Source: Phallusia mammillata (lineage: Eukaryota; Chordata; Ascidiacea; Phlebobranchia; Ascidiidae). Taken from it: DNA of 64,000 bases. The translations under genes were made by a program, and so were the position numbers. Numbering within the stretch: the first letter of the stretch is position 1; each line of letters begins with the position of its first letter. The DNA lies in contig QLIY01000109.1 of assembly GCA_003260075.1 (NCBI GenBank), forward strand, positions 1-64,000, in the 5' to 3' direction. Shown here one piece after another: positions 11,801-23,800 of the stretch. The notes beneath the pieces were generated by a model, which worked only from the letters and a program-made list of their open reading frames with translations, was not told the origin of the DNA and ran no database searches.

Positions 11801-14429
11801 CTGCACCTGCAAAACAGTTTTTTTAGATCATTACCTTCTGTTACACACTGAAAGGCCTTGTTTTGGACCCAGAGCATTTTTGAAGTGTGAAAGATAAAAC
11901 CAAACAATGCAGCAGGAATTAGTCGACCAATTGCCACTTCTGGTTGACTTGCAATTCTGAAAATAAATTTGTCAGCACTTAGTTCAGAAACAGGCATATG
12001 AAATATGATAGGGCTTTCCAACCTCTTCTAATGTAAAAAATATTTTGTGACTTTTGGTACTAGATAAACTGCATTTTACACATAGGCTTTCAGGGTAGTT
12101 GAAATAAATTCGTTGTATGCTCTTATGTCAAAATTTGTTCCGCCAAAATTTATATTCTTCATCAGTTTTGGCATTTGCATGCTAAAAGTTAGACAAACTA
12201 CTATCTAGTATTCATACTGATGACTCTTGTGCTATTTAAATGTATTTAAGACCTCCAAAAAATTTTGTGTAACCCCCAGCCTGGTCAAGCACCGTTCACT
12301 TTGAAAAGTCCTGGAGTATGAAACAGCCGATCTGGGAGTTTCATATTGTTTGTCTAAGGTGTTCTTTTAATGAGCAGTATAGAAATTATAGAAAAATAAA
12401 ACATAGACAAAACTTTTTTCATTTATTATATTCATATAGCTCCAATGACACAGTAATGACCCTCTTCTATTAAAAATCAATACACTACTTAAATTATCCC
12501 AAATGGTTTGAAGAGCCTTTGTACTAAAGTATCACTCAAATATTTCTAAAAAGTTGGTTTGCTGCTAAACTATACATTTGAAACATCAATATAAGGGCAA
12601 ACATTTTAGCTCCCTTCACAATTCGTAAAAAACATGTCCTTATCTAAACAATCAAACCAAAAATAATACCTTGCTGTTGATTCTTTGAGAATAAAAACAG
12701 AAGCAAGGGTTGATAAAACAACAGATGCAAAAACGAAGAGAAGTTCTAGTCGCTCGTAGTTTATCAACTGAATGTTTCCATCTTCTGTGCGACCAGTCTG
12801 TCGAGCTGATATCCATATCGACACCAAACATGTGATCAAACTCATAATATCGAATGCACTGAGATATGCATAGGCCCTTAAAGCTGTTAAAAGTTTAATA
12901 AAAAAATGTTTTAGTGGTATGAACAAACAAAGATACACACAGTTAAAACTAGAGTATTTACAATACTTTTGACCCTGGGAAAATAAAATTCAATTTTATT
13001 GCATACTGATGTCCAAGTTATAGCTTATCAAAAGTAATGGGAAATTGCATTTCATGATTTATGACAAGAAAATGAACAAACTATATGTATATGGCAATTG
13101 CTTTTGCAATATATATATACATGACAATTGCAACATATATGTTTGACTCCACTTAATGAATTTCATAACCAGTTATGCTTATGTTTAAATTCTGTTTATG
13201 TACCAGAACTGTACATGTTTTAAAAAGCGTAGAAGCACTTACCTAAGCTATTTGAAGCAGAACACCAGCTGAACAAAAGGAAAATTACAAAGAAATTGGC
13301 AAGAAGAAACAAAAATGTTCGCCGGCCAGTTCTAATCGCTAGCATTGGTTTTACAGTATGTTGAAACTGTCCATACATTCTATTCTTCCTTTTATGAAAT
13401 GGGTGAATTGTGCTCTACAAAAAAAACTATTTATTAAATAATGCACACCACCTAAGAAAAATAAGATTGTACTGTGCTGTGTTAGCTAGTTTTGACCGGT
13501 CACGTCTAAAACTGCGGGCCTACTTGGATCACTTGGCCCGCCTCATGCCATTAAAAAACTGCGGGCCCGCATCTCGCAAGTATAAAAACTGCGGGCCCAC
13601 TATATCCAGTGCTTGTCGCATCTCTCACAAGTATAAAAACTGTGGGCCCACAGTTTTTTCTATTGCATGAGGCTGGCTAAGTGGGCCCACAGTTTTAGAC
13701 GTGACCCAGTTTTGACCACTGAATCAAATGACAAAAAAATATCTTTTTATCATACAAACTGTGCAGGGTTCAAGCTATTTACATTTCATATTTACACTTT
13801 CCTCCATAATTCACACTTCATAGTGATTGTTTGTATCACAAAATGCTACAATTTTTGTCAATGAATTTAATAGTGCAATATACCAACATTACCAAAGTAA
13901 CAAATTATAATTGAAAGATTGTCAAACCATGTTAATGTGAAAACGACAAAACACTCACAGTTAAAGAAGGCTTACTATCCCCCGATCCACTTAGATCCCA
14001 ATCTGTAAAAAATATATTATTACTACTACCTTTCAAACTGTGCTACATCACATCATATCAGTTTACCAAACAGTTTATGCTACAGTCAATTAAAAGTTTC
14101 ATACTAGAGCATTCTTTCATGTGATTGCATAATAAGTTATGAAAATTGACACTTTATGTAAGTCTCTTCCAATTTAATCATTCACACCTTACTTATATAA
14201 AACAGAAACATAAAATTAGAAAATACTCAAAAAAACACATTGCCTGACAAATAAATTTTGTTTTGGTAACTAGCAAACAACAAAGCATCTTTCACATACC
14301 AAATTCTGGATCAAGAGGCACTGACATGTAATCTTTTGATGGTTCAGTAGTTGATTTTGGCAAGTCGATTATTCGGCCATTATAAGATTGATCGGGAAAA
14401 GCATTTTTGTTGTTGTAGTAGTATGACAT
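8886..14429 (-). CDS. SLC30A6: Zinc transporter ZnT6 (SLC30A6)
   Basis: ZnT6 is a cation-diffusion-facilitator protein of the early secretory pathway. In vertebrates it pairs with ZnT5 and supplies zinc to Golgi enzymes; that role is family knowledge. Nine exons keep phase: 14429-14300, 14002-13959, 13414-13243, 12883-12670, 11956-11835, 11190-11022, 10902-10739, 10040-9832 and 9356-8886, giving 564 aa against about 461 in human. Diagnostic stretches are YLSAFDIMSLITCL, RLELLFVFASVVL, ILKESTAR, IIQEHVADMSHSLC, NTTPPYVLGQLDKL and RVRRDADEQMVLAHVTNRL. The second membrane segment has FDIM where zinc-moving family members carry an HxxxD site, as expected for the non-conducting ZnT6 subunit. The C-terminal 157-codon exon is low-complexity, Pro/Ala/Ser-rich and longer than in vertebrates. 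The start is the first ATG of an N-terminal cytosolic exon. Confidence 0.93.
11400..11640. mobile_element. hAT-type MITE in SLC30A6 intron
   Basis: The left end is CAGTGGTTCCC and the right end GGGAACCACTG, exactly complementary over 11 bases. The flanks CCCTGCAT (11392-11399) and CCCTACAT (11641-11648) agree in 7 of 8 positions. No coding sequence is inside. Confidence 0.75.
13498..13707. mobile_element. GC-palindrome MITE, copy 2 (10-bp target duplication)
   Basis: The terminal inverted repeats GGTCACGTCTAAAACTGCGG and CCACAGTTTTAGACGTGACC differ at one base. A 10-bp direct repeat AGTTTTGACC flanks the element at 13488-13497 and 13708-13717. The interior contains several copies of AAAACTGCGGGCCC. 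It lies in an SLC30A6 intron and belongs to the family of 3746-4174. A degenerate relative with ends GTCTAAAACTACGAGC and GCTCGCAGTGTTAGAC is at about 52193-52466. Confidence 0.8.
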
Positions 14430-15166
14430 TTTTTTGTACTTTTTTTAAATCCGTCATCAACTACTAAACAAGTTTCATTCGATACAAGCCAATATGGAAA
14501 AACAGATTTTGATCACATTTGTACTAGACATCTAAAACACAAACACAATTAAAGATGAACAGTAATTTTACAAACACTTTTTCAGTTCCTGATTTTTCTA
14601 AAAATTCATTCCAAGTCGAATTTGAATAAATATGCATTTTGTCAAGTGATGAAATTCTTCTTGCCTTCACAAAAAAGCGCTAAACTTTTTTTTTCAGTAA
14701 CAACAATAAAAAACACATCCAATCTCTCAAAACAAAAGGCCGACCAAGACAATTATAATTAATAACTCCAGTCTCCAATGACGTCACGATATCAAAACGT
14801 CACCAGTACAAAGTTTCCCTTTTCTGCTGATTGGCAGAAAAAAAATCGGTTTTTAAAATAATCCAAACAGAAAAAACAAAAAGTACCCAAGTGTTGGCTT
14901 ACTTGCAATATTATTATTTTTTGCAAAAATATGTAAAAATCAAGGTTTCAAGGTTCAATGATTATGTCACGGTTGGTTGAACCATCGCGGTACTTTCCCT
15001 GGGGGTTTCCGGCGGCAACGTTTCATGTTTGTAATATTTTGTCTGTCTTGTAATAAAACATTGTCGATATAGTAGAAATATTGTTGATGAATTCAACACA
15101 TACGCATGGCATAAAATAGAGCACAAAAGCACATGTCTGACGAAAAATTATAGTGACATTTAAGAA
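14430..15166. promoter_or_regulatory. Divergent promoter region SLC30A6 / CARF-like gene
   Basis: This 737-bp interval separates two start codons on opposite strands. It contains the full CRE/ATF palindrome TGACGTCA at 14779-14786. No other gene or repeat is apparent. A shared bidirectional promoter is inference from the layout. Confidence 0.5.
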
Positions 15167-17592
15167 ATGAAGATCCAAAATTACTTGAGGAAGCATTTAA
15201 ATGGATACAAAGAGGATGATGGGCAATATGTCACTGGCAAATTCCCTGGAGGTTCCAACAACTTCATGGAAGGTGTTATGGCTGCTACTGGCACTGTGTT
15301 CATTAGAACTTCTGCACACCATCGTGGTTCATCAAAAAGACTCAAGTCAAATGATACAACTGCAAGAAGTAAGTTAAAAATTGCTGTTCTTTTGGTTCGT
15401 TTTTGTTGTTGTTGTGATGCATTAGAAACATCTAATTGATCAGTGCTGTAACATATTGACATTCAAATTATGCCAGATAATGACATTACTTTAGAAAAAC
15501 TAGATTTACATTTTTTTGTGCTTTTGTTGTTACAATTTCTGTGTTGCAATTGCACCAAAGCATTTTGCAAATTATATTTGTTGTGTTTTAAAATGAGACA
15601 TTTTTTAAAGGAACCTTCATATTTTATAGCATTAAAGTTTAGTCACATGCACACCACAGTGCCTATTCCATACACAGGACATTTATTTGAGGTGATCAGT
15701 GTTGAAACCTGGAAATGTGCATTTTCAGAGGTTAGTCTTCATAAGCAAATGGTTATGCAGATAAACAAATTTCTCAATCCTAAGTATCATTTGTGAAGTA
15801 GTTATAATTTTTTAGTAACATTTTCAAGTAAATTCTGTTTTACAGTGAAAATATTCTTGGCCGTAAGTTCTGTCTTGTTTGTCTGTTAAATTTGTTGCTA
15901 ACTTTGGCAACATAATGGCATGGTATCTTTTTACTATATATTTTTGCTAAAATAGTTATAAAATGAAAATAATTGCAACCTAATTTTAATTTACATTTTG
16001 TTCTCTTTAGCCTCTTGACCATGAGAAATCCAGTAACGAAACAACAACTGTAAAGCAGGGGAAAAGAAAGAAAAAAGACAAAACAAGTTGTTTAAAATGC
16101 AGTGCAGCTATTGATGTAAACTGACATTTTTGAAATATTTCAAATTTCAATAAAATATGTTGTATATTTTCAAATAATGTGTCTGTTCCATAATTTAAAG
16201 CTTGTGGGTTTTCATTTGGTTAGCACCCTGGTGTGAGTTTTATATCTTATATCTTTCTGTTAGATTCGTGTTGTCAAAGTTTATACTCATGCTCCATTTT
16301 CTTCGAATGAAATGCCTGATAAGAAGCAACAAGACAATGCCAAAGCAGAATTGATTGAAAACTTACAGAAGCATGGCAACTTGCCTCATACAAGTAAGTT
16401 AATCTTTTAAAAATGTTCAGACCCTTCCATGTTTAAATTAAAAACTTTTTACATTTTTTACATGCATTGTTGTGGTGTTTCAAATTCTTTGGTTGCTAAA
16501 TTTATTTTCCCTTCTAGGCTGTTTTGACAATAATTTAATTGTAGTTCTATTTGTCATACAATGTAAATTAGGCTAACATTCTTACAAAACTTCAGTAATG
16601 ATAGTAGCGTATAAGTGCAGACAATTTGAGGGACAAAAGATTCATTACCTTTGATCATGAAAACAGTGCAGCTTTGTTTGTTGTGTTCTGGTATAAAAAC
16701 ATGATGCTTAGTTTTAAGCAGAAACTGTGTTTATCTTTCAGAAATTTTACTCCATTGTTACCATTAAATAGCTGTAAACTTGTGTTCATATTGTTTAGTT
16801 GTGTGTTATTGTCGTTTTCCTGTGCATCATACCACCCACAAGATGACTGACTGGGATATTACATCTAACCGACTTGACCCAAGGATTTCTTACAAAATAA
16901 AACAAGTTGCTCTTGAAGGTAAAATTGCTTCTAAAATATTTTCCATGTTTGCAAATAGAAATTCTCAAAATTTTTCTACTGAAACAGCAGGCTTTATTTT
17001 TATGATTGAGTTTAGTTAATAAGTTGGTAAAAGGGCATTTTATGGCTGTAAAGGTGCAACATAGAAGCTGATAAAAACTTTAAAATGTCAATTAAGCATT
17101 TCTTATTCGATTTTTTTCTTGTCATGGAAATATGGTTCACATGATGTTTTTGTAATTCCAACAGGAATATATAATGTCCAAAGTGTGAAGAAACTGATGT
17201 GTGACTATGTTTATTCCACTTTATTTGTTCATGTTGACAAGGATGAACTGCCGGACGAAAATAACACCCGCTATTTTCCAACTGACAGGGTAAAAAAACT
17301 AAAAATAATATAATTTTAGGCGTAATATTTATGAAGATGAAGTTTTAACCATGTTTTATTGTTCTAACTTGACAACTTTAAATGTTTTTTTTATGTTTAC
17401 TATGAAATGTTTTGTGTTATGAAAACTATTTTTTGGGGGTTTGAAAAGACGATCCAGAACCATATAATGACTGCAGTTGGGTCAAAAAAGAATCTCCCAG
17501 GATACAAGCATCCACTAAAACTTGCACAAGATGATATTGATCCTGTTGTACAAGAAATTGTCAACACTTTTGATGATACTCAATCCTTGTAA
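15167..17592 (+). CDS. CARF-like (calcium-responsive transcription factor-type) protein
   Basis: Seven exons keep phase: 15167-15368, 15630-15730, 16011-16115, 16264-16393, 16799-16918, 17165-17289 and 17449-17592, giving 308 aa if translation stops at TAA 17590-17592. The region around IPYTGHLFEVISVETWKCAF, a lysine-rich KRKKKDKTSCLKC segment, RFPVHHTTHKMTDWD, LDPRISYKIKQVALEG and YFPTDRTIQNHI resembles the conserved core of CARF/ALS2CR8-type nuclear proteins, recalled from memory. The Cys pair (CLKC) and following His residues suggest a metal-binding DNA-associated fold. Function is unknown here beyond a likely nuclear role. A further exon (17685-17711) could replace the stop and lead in frame into TASP1. 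The start is the first ATG after the divergent promoter. Confidence 0.6.
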
Positions 17593-17826
17593 GTGTGTAA
17601 TACTTTGTTAATTTCTAGCACTCAAATCTCTTGAAATTTTTCTCATGATATACAAAGTCAATTTTCAATAAATTACTTTTGTAGCGTTGAAAAAGAACAT
17701 TTGCCTGACAGGTTTAGTAATATACAAGCCCAGTTAAGGATAAAAAATTGACCTAAAAAAGGTTGTTTCGAATCCTGTTGAGTATATCTATCTGCCTTTA
17801 TATAATAACCTGCAAATTGACGGGAA

Positions 17827-20800
17827 ATGTTGATTTCTTTCAGGGTTGGAAATTCAGGGGTTGGCCTTGTTGCTTTGCATTTAGGTGAGTTTAACTATTC
17901 AACTCTAAAATTCAATTGCTACGTAGCATTGTTAGGTTTAGTAATCAACAAGAAAAGTCGATTTATAAATTTTACAATTTTTCTTTTCATACAGGTGCCG
18001 GCTACCATTCTCCTGATCGATGGCCAGCTTACAAAAAACTTTGTGAGAATGCGCTTACAGCAGCTGTGGAGCATTTGAAAAACAAGGGAACTGCTGGTGA
18101 AGCCGCAACAATCGCAGTAAAAATTCTTGAGGTAAGATTTTCACGTTAATTTATTTACAGGTGGGTTAGGTAACCTCTGCATGCGAAGTGATTATTCATA
18201 AAACGGCAAGATATTTAGAAATTCGTATCGAAGTATTTTTATGTAATTTAAATCGTTGCATTACTCGTTTTGCGATTGTAATGATGCAAGTGTCATAACA
18301 ATCCAGTCCGAATCTGTACACATCTAAATCTGTCTCATTTTTATTGGAATGCAAATCTCCTCACACTTGTCGCTTTTGCACTGAAAAAATTCAGCCCGCA
18401 AAGCTATTATTATTTTAATGTATTAAGTCAATTTTTATGCGGTGTTCAAGAGGTTGTCCCCCTGATTTACACTGTTTTCCGTGGTTTAGACCGGACAAAG
18501 GTTGAGATGAGTTTGTTTCGGTTGGTGATCATAGCGACACAATAGTACTAAAACAATCACCAAGCCGGAAATAACTGCACAATGAAGCGCAAAACAGTGC
18601 ACAATTGGTGGATAATGGCTGAACGCGCTACAGCTACACCGTATTGTACTTTGTATAGCGTTATGTGACTGGGACTCACAAAAAAGCGAGGTTGGCGCAT
18701 TGTAGGTAAACACGACTGGGAGATAACACTTTGAAAAATTTAAAAGCGCCTATCATTAAGATGGGCCTTAAACCCCAAGTTAGCGTTTTGCCGTGTTTGC
18801 GACAGTTTAAACGTGAAACATATATGGTAGTCTTTCCAAATTTTTGGAAGTGGTTCCAAGTAACCCTAATTCGTCGCTGAGCACCTTCGTTTGCTGACTC
18901 TTGCGTCGAAACCGTTAAAACTTTTGAACTCGCCATAATACGATGGGTAACAGATTTTGGCTAATGTTGCGTATCAGGGCACTGGCTACATTGGCAAATA
19001 CCTTTCAAATTCCACAAAGTTATAGGTCAAACTGCTTCTATGTATTACATAACCTAGGACTAGCACTAGAATCTTTGTTATCTTACTGTTGTTGATTTAT
19101 ATCTTTGCTTTATAGAATAGTGAGATGACGAACGCTGGATTCGGTTCGAATCTTACCGAATCCGGGCAGATAGAATGTGACGCAAGCGTTATGGATACTT
19201 CAGTTGCAGAATCACAAGGTTGTATGTTAATCAATCGATGAAACATTCCAGTTTTGTTTAAATTGTTTTTTGGTAACTTTATTTTTATCCTACATGTTTT
19301 TCCCGTGGATAATTGCTGAACGAAACAAGTTCACATCATGTGAATACATGTTAAAAAAGTGTTAAATTTAACAAAAAATGGATTGTAAATATTTTGTGGT
19401 TCCAAAAGTATTTTGCAATAATATAACTTATTAGCCAAGATAACACTGTACAACAACTGTTGTAAATGCACGCCACAACATGGCAATACTAGTTCTAATG
19501 CTAAGAAAACAATAGTACTGTAATTGTTTAAAGAAATGCCGCTATGTTCAAAAAATGTAACATGACAAAGATATCAACGTACGTGTCTTAATCTCAGTCT
19601 TTTCATTTTCTGTACTTTTAACCAGCGGGTTCGGTCACTTACGGTTCTCTTTCGTGCGTCAATCAAATAAAAAATCCCGTGGAAGCGGCTTTCATGATTT
19701 CACTTCAACAAGCAAAACAGCGGAAACTGTCTCTTGGAAGAATTCTGCCATGGTAAGAAAAAAACTGCATGAACTATTCCAGCTAATTTTATTTGCCTAT
19801 AAATTTGGACTTTCACAAACCATAAACTGTTTTAGTAATTATGGTTTTAGTATTTTCATTTAAACAGTAAGGTCTTGAGAAAACACATGTAACAACTATA
19901 ACAACAAGTTTTTGGATTTTGTGATTTATTGTTTTTCCAACAGTTCAATGAGTGGAACCGGTGCTGAAAATTGGGCAAGAGCTCACAATGTTGAAATGTG
20001 CGATAGAAACTCTCTCATATCAGGTACGTTGTCCTGTACAAGTTTCACTTGTTCTGTTTGTAAAGGGACAATAAATAAAAGCCGTTTGAAAGAATCCATT
20101 TGGAAAAGCAGGAGCGTGGTATTGAATCAAAACTTTCATATGTGAAAGTTGTCGCTGTCCAGTAGGGTTGTCCGATACCCAGTTTTCAATCCGATAACAG
20201 AACCCGAAAGTACCGCGATCCAATCCGATCCAAATTTTTATTAACTACACCAAAAACAGTTATTCAGTTTAAAAATCTCGTTCATTTTTGGTGTCAAGTG
20301 ACATTTCGCAATTTTTTGGGGCAAAAACGACAGACTAAAGCACGTTTTTCTCGTTCATAAAGGTATCGGTATTCGTTCCGATACCTACAAAGTATCGGAC
20401 GAGTACAAATACCACACATAGCATGGGCGATCGTCGCCGATACAGTATTATCGGGGCAACCTCCAACACAGTGTGGGATAAATGGCCTTCGGTGAGATTC
20501 GAACCCGTTACTATAGGTTTTTTCGGTGGTGACGCATGCAGGTGGTGTTCCTGGTTTGGTCAAACACTCAGATCTTAATTACTAGGCTGTAAAATTGCAT
20601 AAGAGCCAAGCTCAGAATCGAATTTGCGCACATTATAGTTTTTCAATACATTTTTACGCAGAGTCAGCTTACAAAACTTGGCAGAAATATCAACGTCGAT
20701 TAACTGAACAAATACTTCGCAAACGGAAGGCGGATTCAAACGTGGAAGTTTCGGATTCGTCTGATGCAGATAATGTGGTGAGGTTATGTGAAATGTTTCA

Positions 20801-23800
20801 TCCAAAAACGCAATATCCCGTATATTGCTGGTCAAGAACCGTATGATAAGCCGCTTTGGGGTTTAAACGTCCATTCAGAGTTGCTAGGTGAAACTGACCA
20901 AATCCAGCCAAATTACTTTCAAATTAAGGCCATCACGGCCTAACAAACGGCCAGGTAAAAAATTGACTAAAATAAAGGAATATGGCCGGATATCGCCCAA
21001 ACTAGCAACCCTGCGTCCATAATCACAGGAGAGTCTTTACTATCCTTTTATCGGTACCTTTTTATGACTAATTGTTTGAGTTTTGCATGTTATTGTTTTC
21101 AAACCGCATTAGAAATCAGAAGTCATCTAAGGTTACAAGTTTATGAAACCTTTTTTTATTTCAGAACGACGAGGTCAACGAAAACCATTCTAAACATCGA
21201 AAGTAAGTAAAATAATCCAGAGTCGACCATTTCAATGACCTTTAGAACTTTCCAATGTCTACCAAGCAAATATAGCTAATTGAAATAAACTATCTTTAAT
21301 CAGATTAGACACTGTCGGTGCCATCGCATTAGATTTCTATGGAAAGGTTGCATCTGCTGCCTCAAGTGGCGGGCTGCTGATGAAACTTCCGGGTAGAGTC
21401 GGACAGGTGAGGTCAATGCAAATTAACATGTATTTCAGAAGTAAATCCTGTCCGGGTCGTCTTGTCTAAGTGATCGCCGCAGCCCGGGTGTCGCTACTAT
21501 TTCAAACCCTAAGCCACATAAACACACTAGCCCCAAACCCGTTTACTCAGCTTTAGAGGAAAGTTGTCAATACTGACCAGTGATTTTTTACCCTAATTCT
21601 GTCAAAATTTTCAAATTTCAATTGATTCCCAATTTTAAAGCCAATAAATGGAAAGCTGATGCGACCTATCTCTTGTCACCAGCTGCACTGATGAGACGTT
21701 ATAGGTCGAGGGGGGGGGGGTTCCCAATTTTAAAGCATAAGCCAATAAATGGAAAGCTGATACGACCTATCTCTTGTCACCAGCTGCACTGATGAGACGT
21801 TATAGGTCGAAACAGTGTGCACTGTGGTTTCTAATTCGTTATGACAAAAAGTTGTCAAAGTTTAACAGGCGTTGGTGGGTCAATTGATTTGGCACAAAAT
21901 AAATTTAAGTTGTGTTGTTTTAGTCTTGTTGCGTTATAACATGTTTTACGTATATTATTTGTTTAAAATCTTAACTGTTTTTTTTTTCACTTTTAGGCTG
22001 CAACATTTGGTTGTGGATGTTGGGCTGAGGTTGGAAGAGGTGAAAAACCAACAGTCGCAGTTACATCTACTGGTAAATCGCAAAATCATTTTGATAAACT
22101 TTATTTAAATGTTCGAACCACAAGCAACTTTATATCTGTTCAAAGGTGTCTACAGTATTTTTATTTTATTGTTTACCATCGATTTGACAAACCCAATAGG
22201 TTGAGTTTAGTTGAATTAAGTTTTAAAATACCCAAGCGACACAATTGCACTTAAACGATAACCAAACGAGAAATAGCTGTGTGAAGTGTCATAAAGCAGT
22301 GTTTCCCAACCTATGGGTCGCGACCCAAAGTTGGATCGCCTGGGGGGGGGGGCAAAATAAATTTAAGTTGTGTTGTTTTAGTCTTGTTGCGTTATAACTA
22401 GGGCAAGTTTTTGTTGCACTAAAAACGTGAGAAAGTTGCACTTATAATATCAACAAAAGTTGCAGTAAAAAGTTGCATTTATGCACAAGTTGCATTTATG
22501 CATACTTCTTGGAGTTAAAATGACTAGCGGGCCGCAGGTTGGACAATCCCTGCCTTAGACTGTCATCTTAACAGATATCAAGGTTATCGCTTCTTACTTG
22601 CAAAATAACGAATGCACTTTTATATAAAACTTTATGCTTGGCTGGGGTTGTTGAACTTCTAGCTTGCAAGCCAACTGTTGCGTCATAGATAACATTGAGA
22701 TGCAGCTAATCCATCACATAGCTCTTTGTTATGCAAATCAAAGAGAATAGAACCATACTAAAAATAGTTTTATACCATGTTTTTAAATCACTCCTTTACA
22801 TTTTGCGCAATACTTGATAAAAGTTGCAGTCAAAAGTTGCACGAAAAATAGAAAAAAGTTGCAACATAAAGTTCCTACAAACAGCTTATAACATCATACT
22901 ACATAAATTCGGAGTATTTGGGAAGCTGCCGGAAGCTGTAAAAAAAAGTTGCAAAAGTTGCAAAAACTTGCCCTAGTTATAACATGTTTTACGTATATTA
23001 TTTGTTTAAAATCTTAACTGTTTTTTTTTTCACTTTTAGGCTGCAACATTTGGTTGTGGATGTTGGGCTGAGGTTGGAAGAGGTGAAAAACCAACAGTCG
23101 CAGTTACATCTACTGGTAAATCGCAAAATTATTTTGATAAACTTTATTTAAATGTTCGAACCACAAGCAATTTTGTATCAGTTCAAAAGGTGTCTACAGT
23201 ATTTTTTTTATTTTTATTTACCAGTGACTTTACAAAACCCAATAGTTAAGTTGAGTTGAATTAAGTTTTAAAATACCCAAGCGACATAATTGCACTTAAA
23301 CGATAACCAAACGAGAAATAGCTGTGTGAAGTGTCATAAAGCAGTGTTTCCCAACCTATGGGTCGCGACCCAAAGTTGGGTCGCCTGTAAATTCTGTTGG
23401 GTCGCCAGTTTTTGTGACAATTAGAGCATCTACGTTTCGTAGCGTTATTTTGTTATTTCCCAAGGATATGAATTGTTTCCCAATAACAATTTCATGACTA
23501 TTTGGCATGATAGTCTATTATTCTGTTTGTGACGTCATAATGGTTGTGTGAGATCACTGTTAAGCGTTGTGTGGCTCATAATGCTTTGAACCAGCTCTAA
23601 AGTTGGCGGAAAAACGAATAATTTTTGTTTGATGTTTTTATTTTTCAAACTATCGCAGTAATTTTCGAAAAACTTTCCTGATTTACAAACAAAAATACAA
23701 CCCAAATAGTAAGAATGCATATCCATGGGTCGCGAGAAGCCACAAAACAAAATTTTGGTAAGTATTTGGGTCGCGACAAAAAAAGGTTGGGAACCACTGT

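Noticed and set aside
20163..20480. Possible MITE with GGTTGTCCGATAC and GTATTATCGGGGCAACC ends
   Set aside because: The ends pair poorly and I could not find a target duplication.
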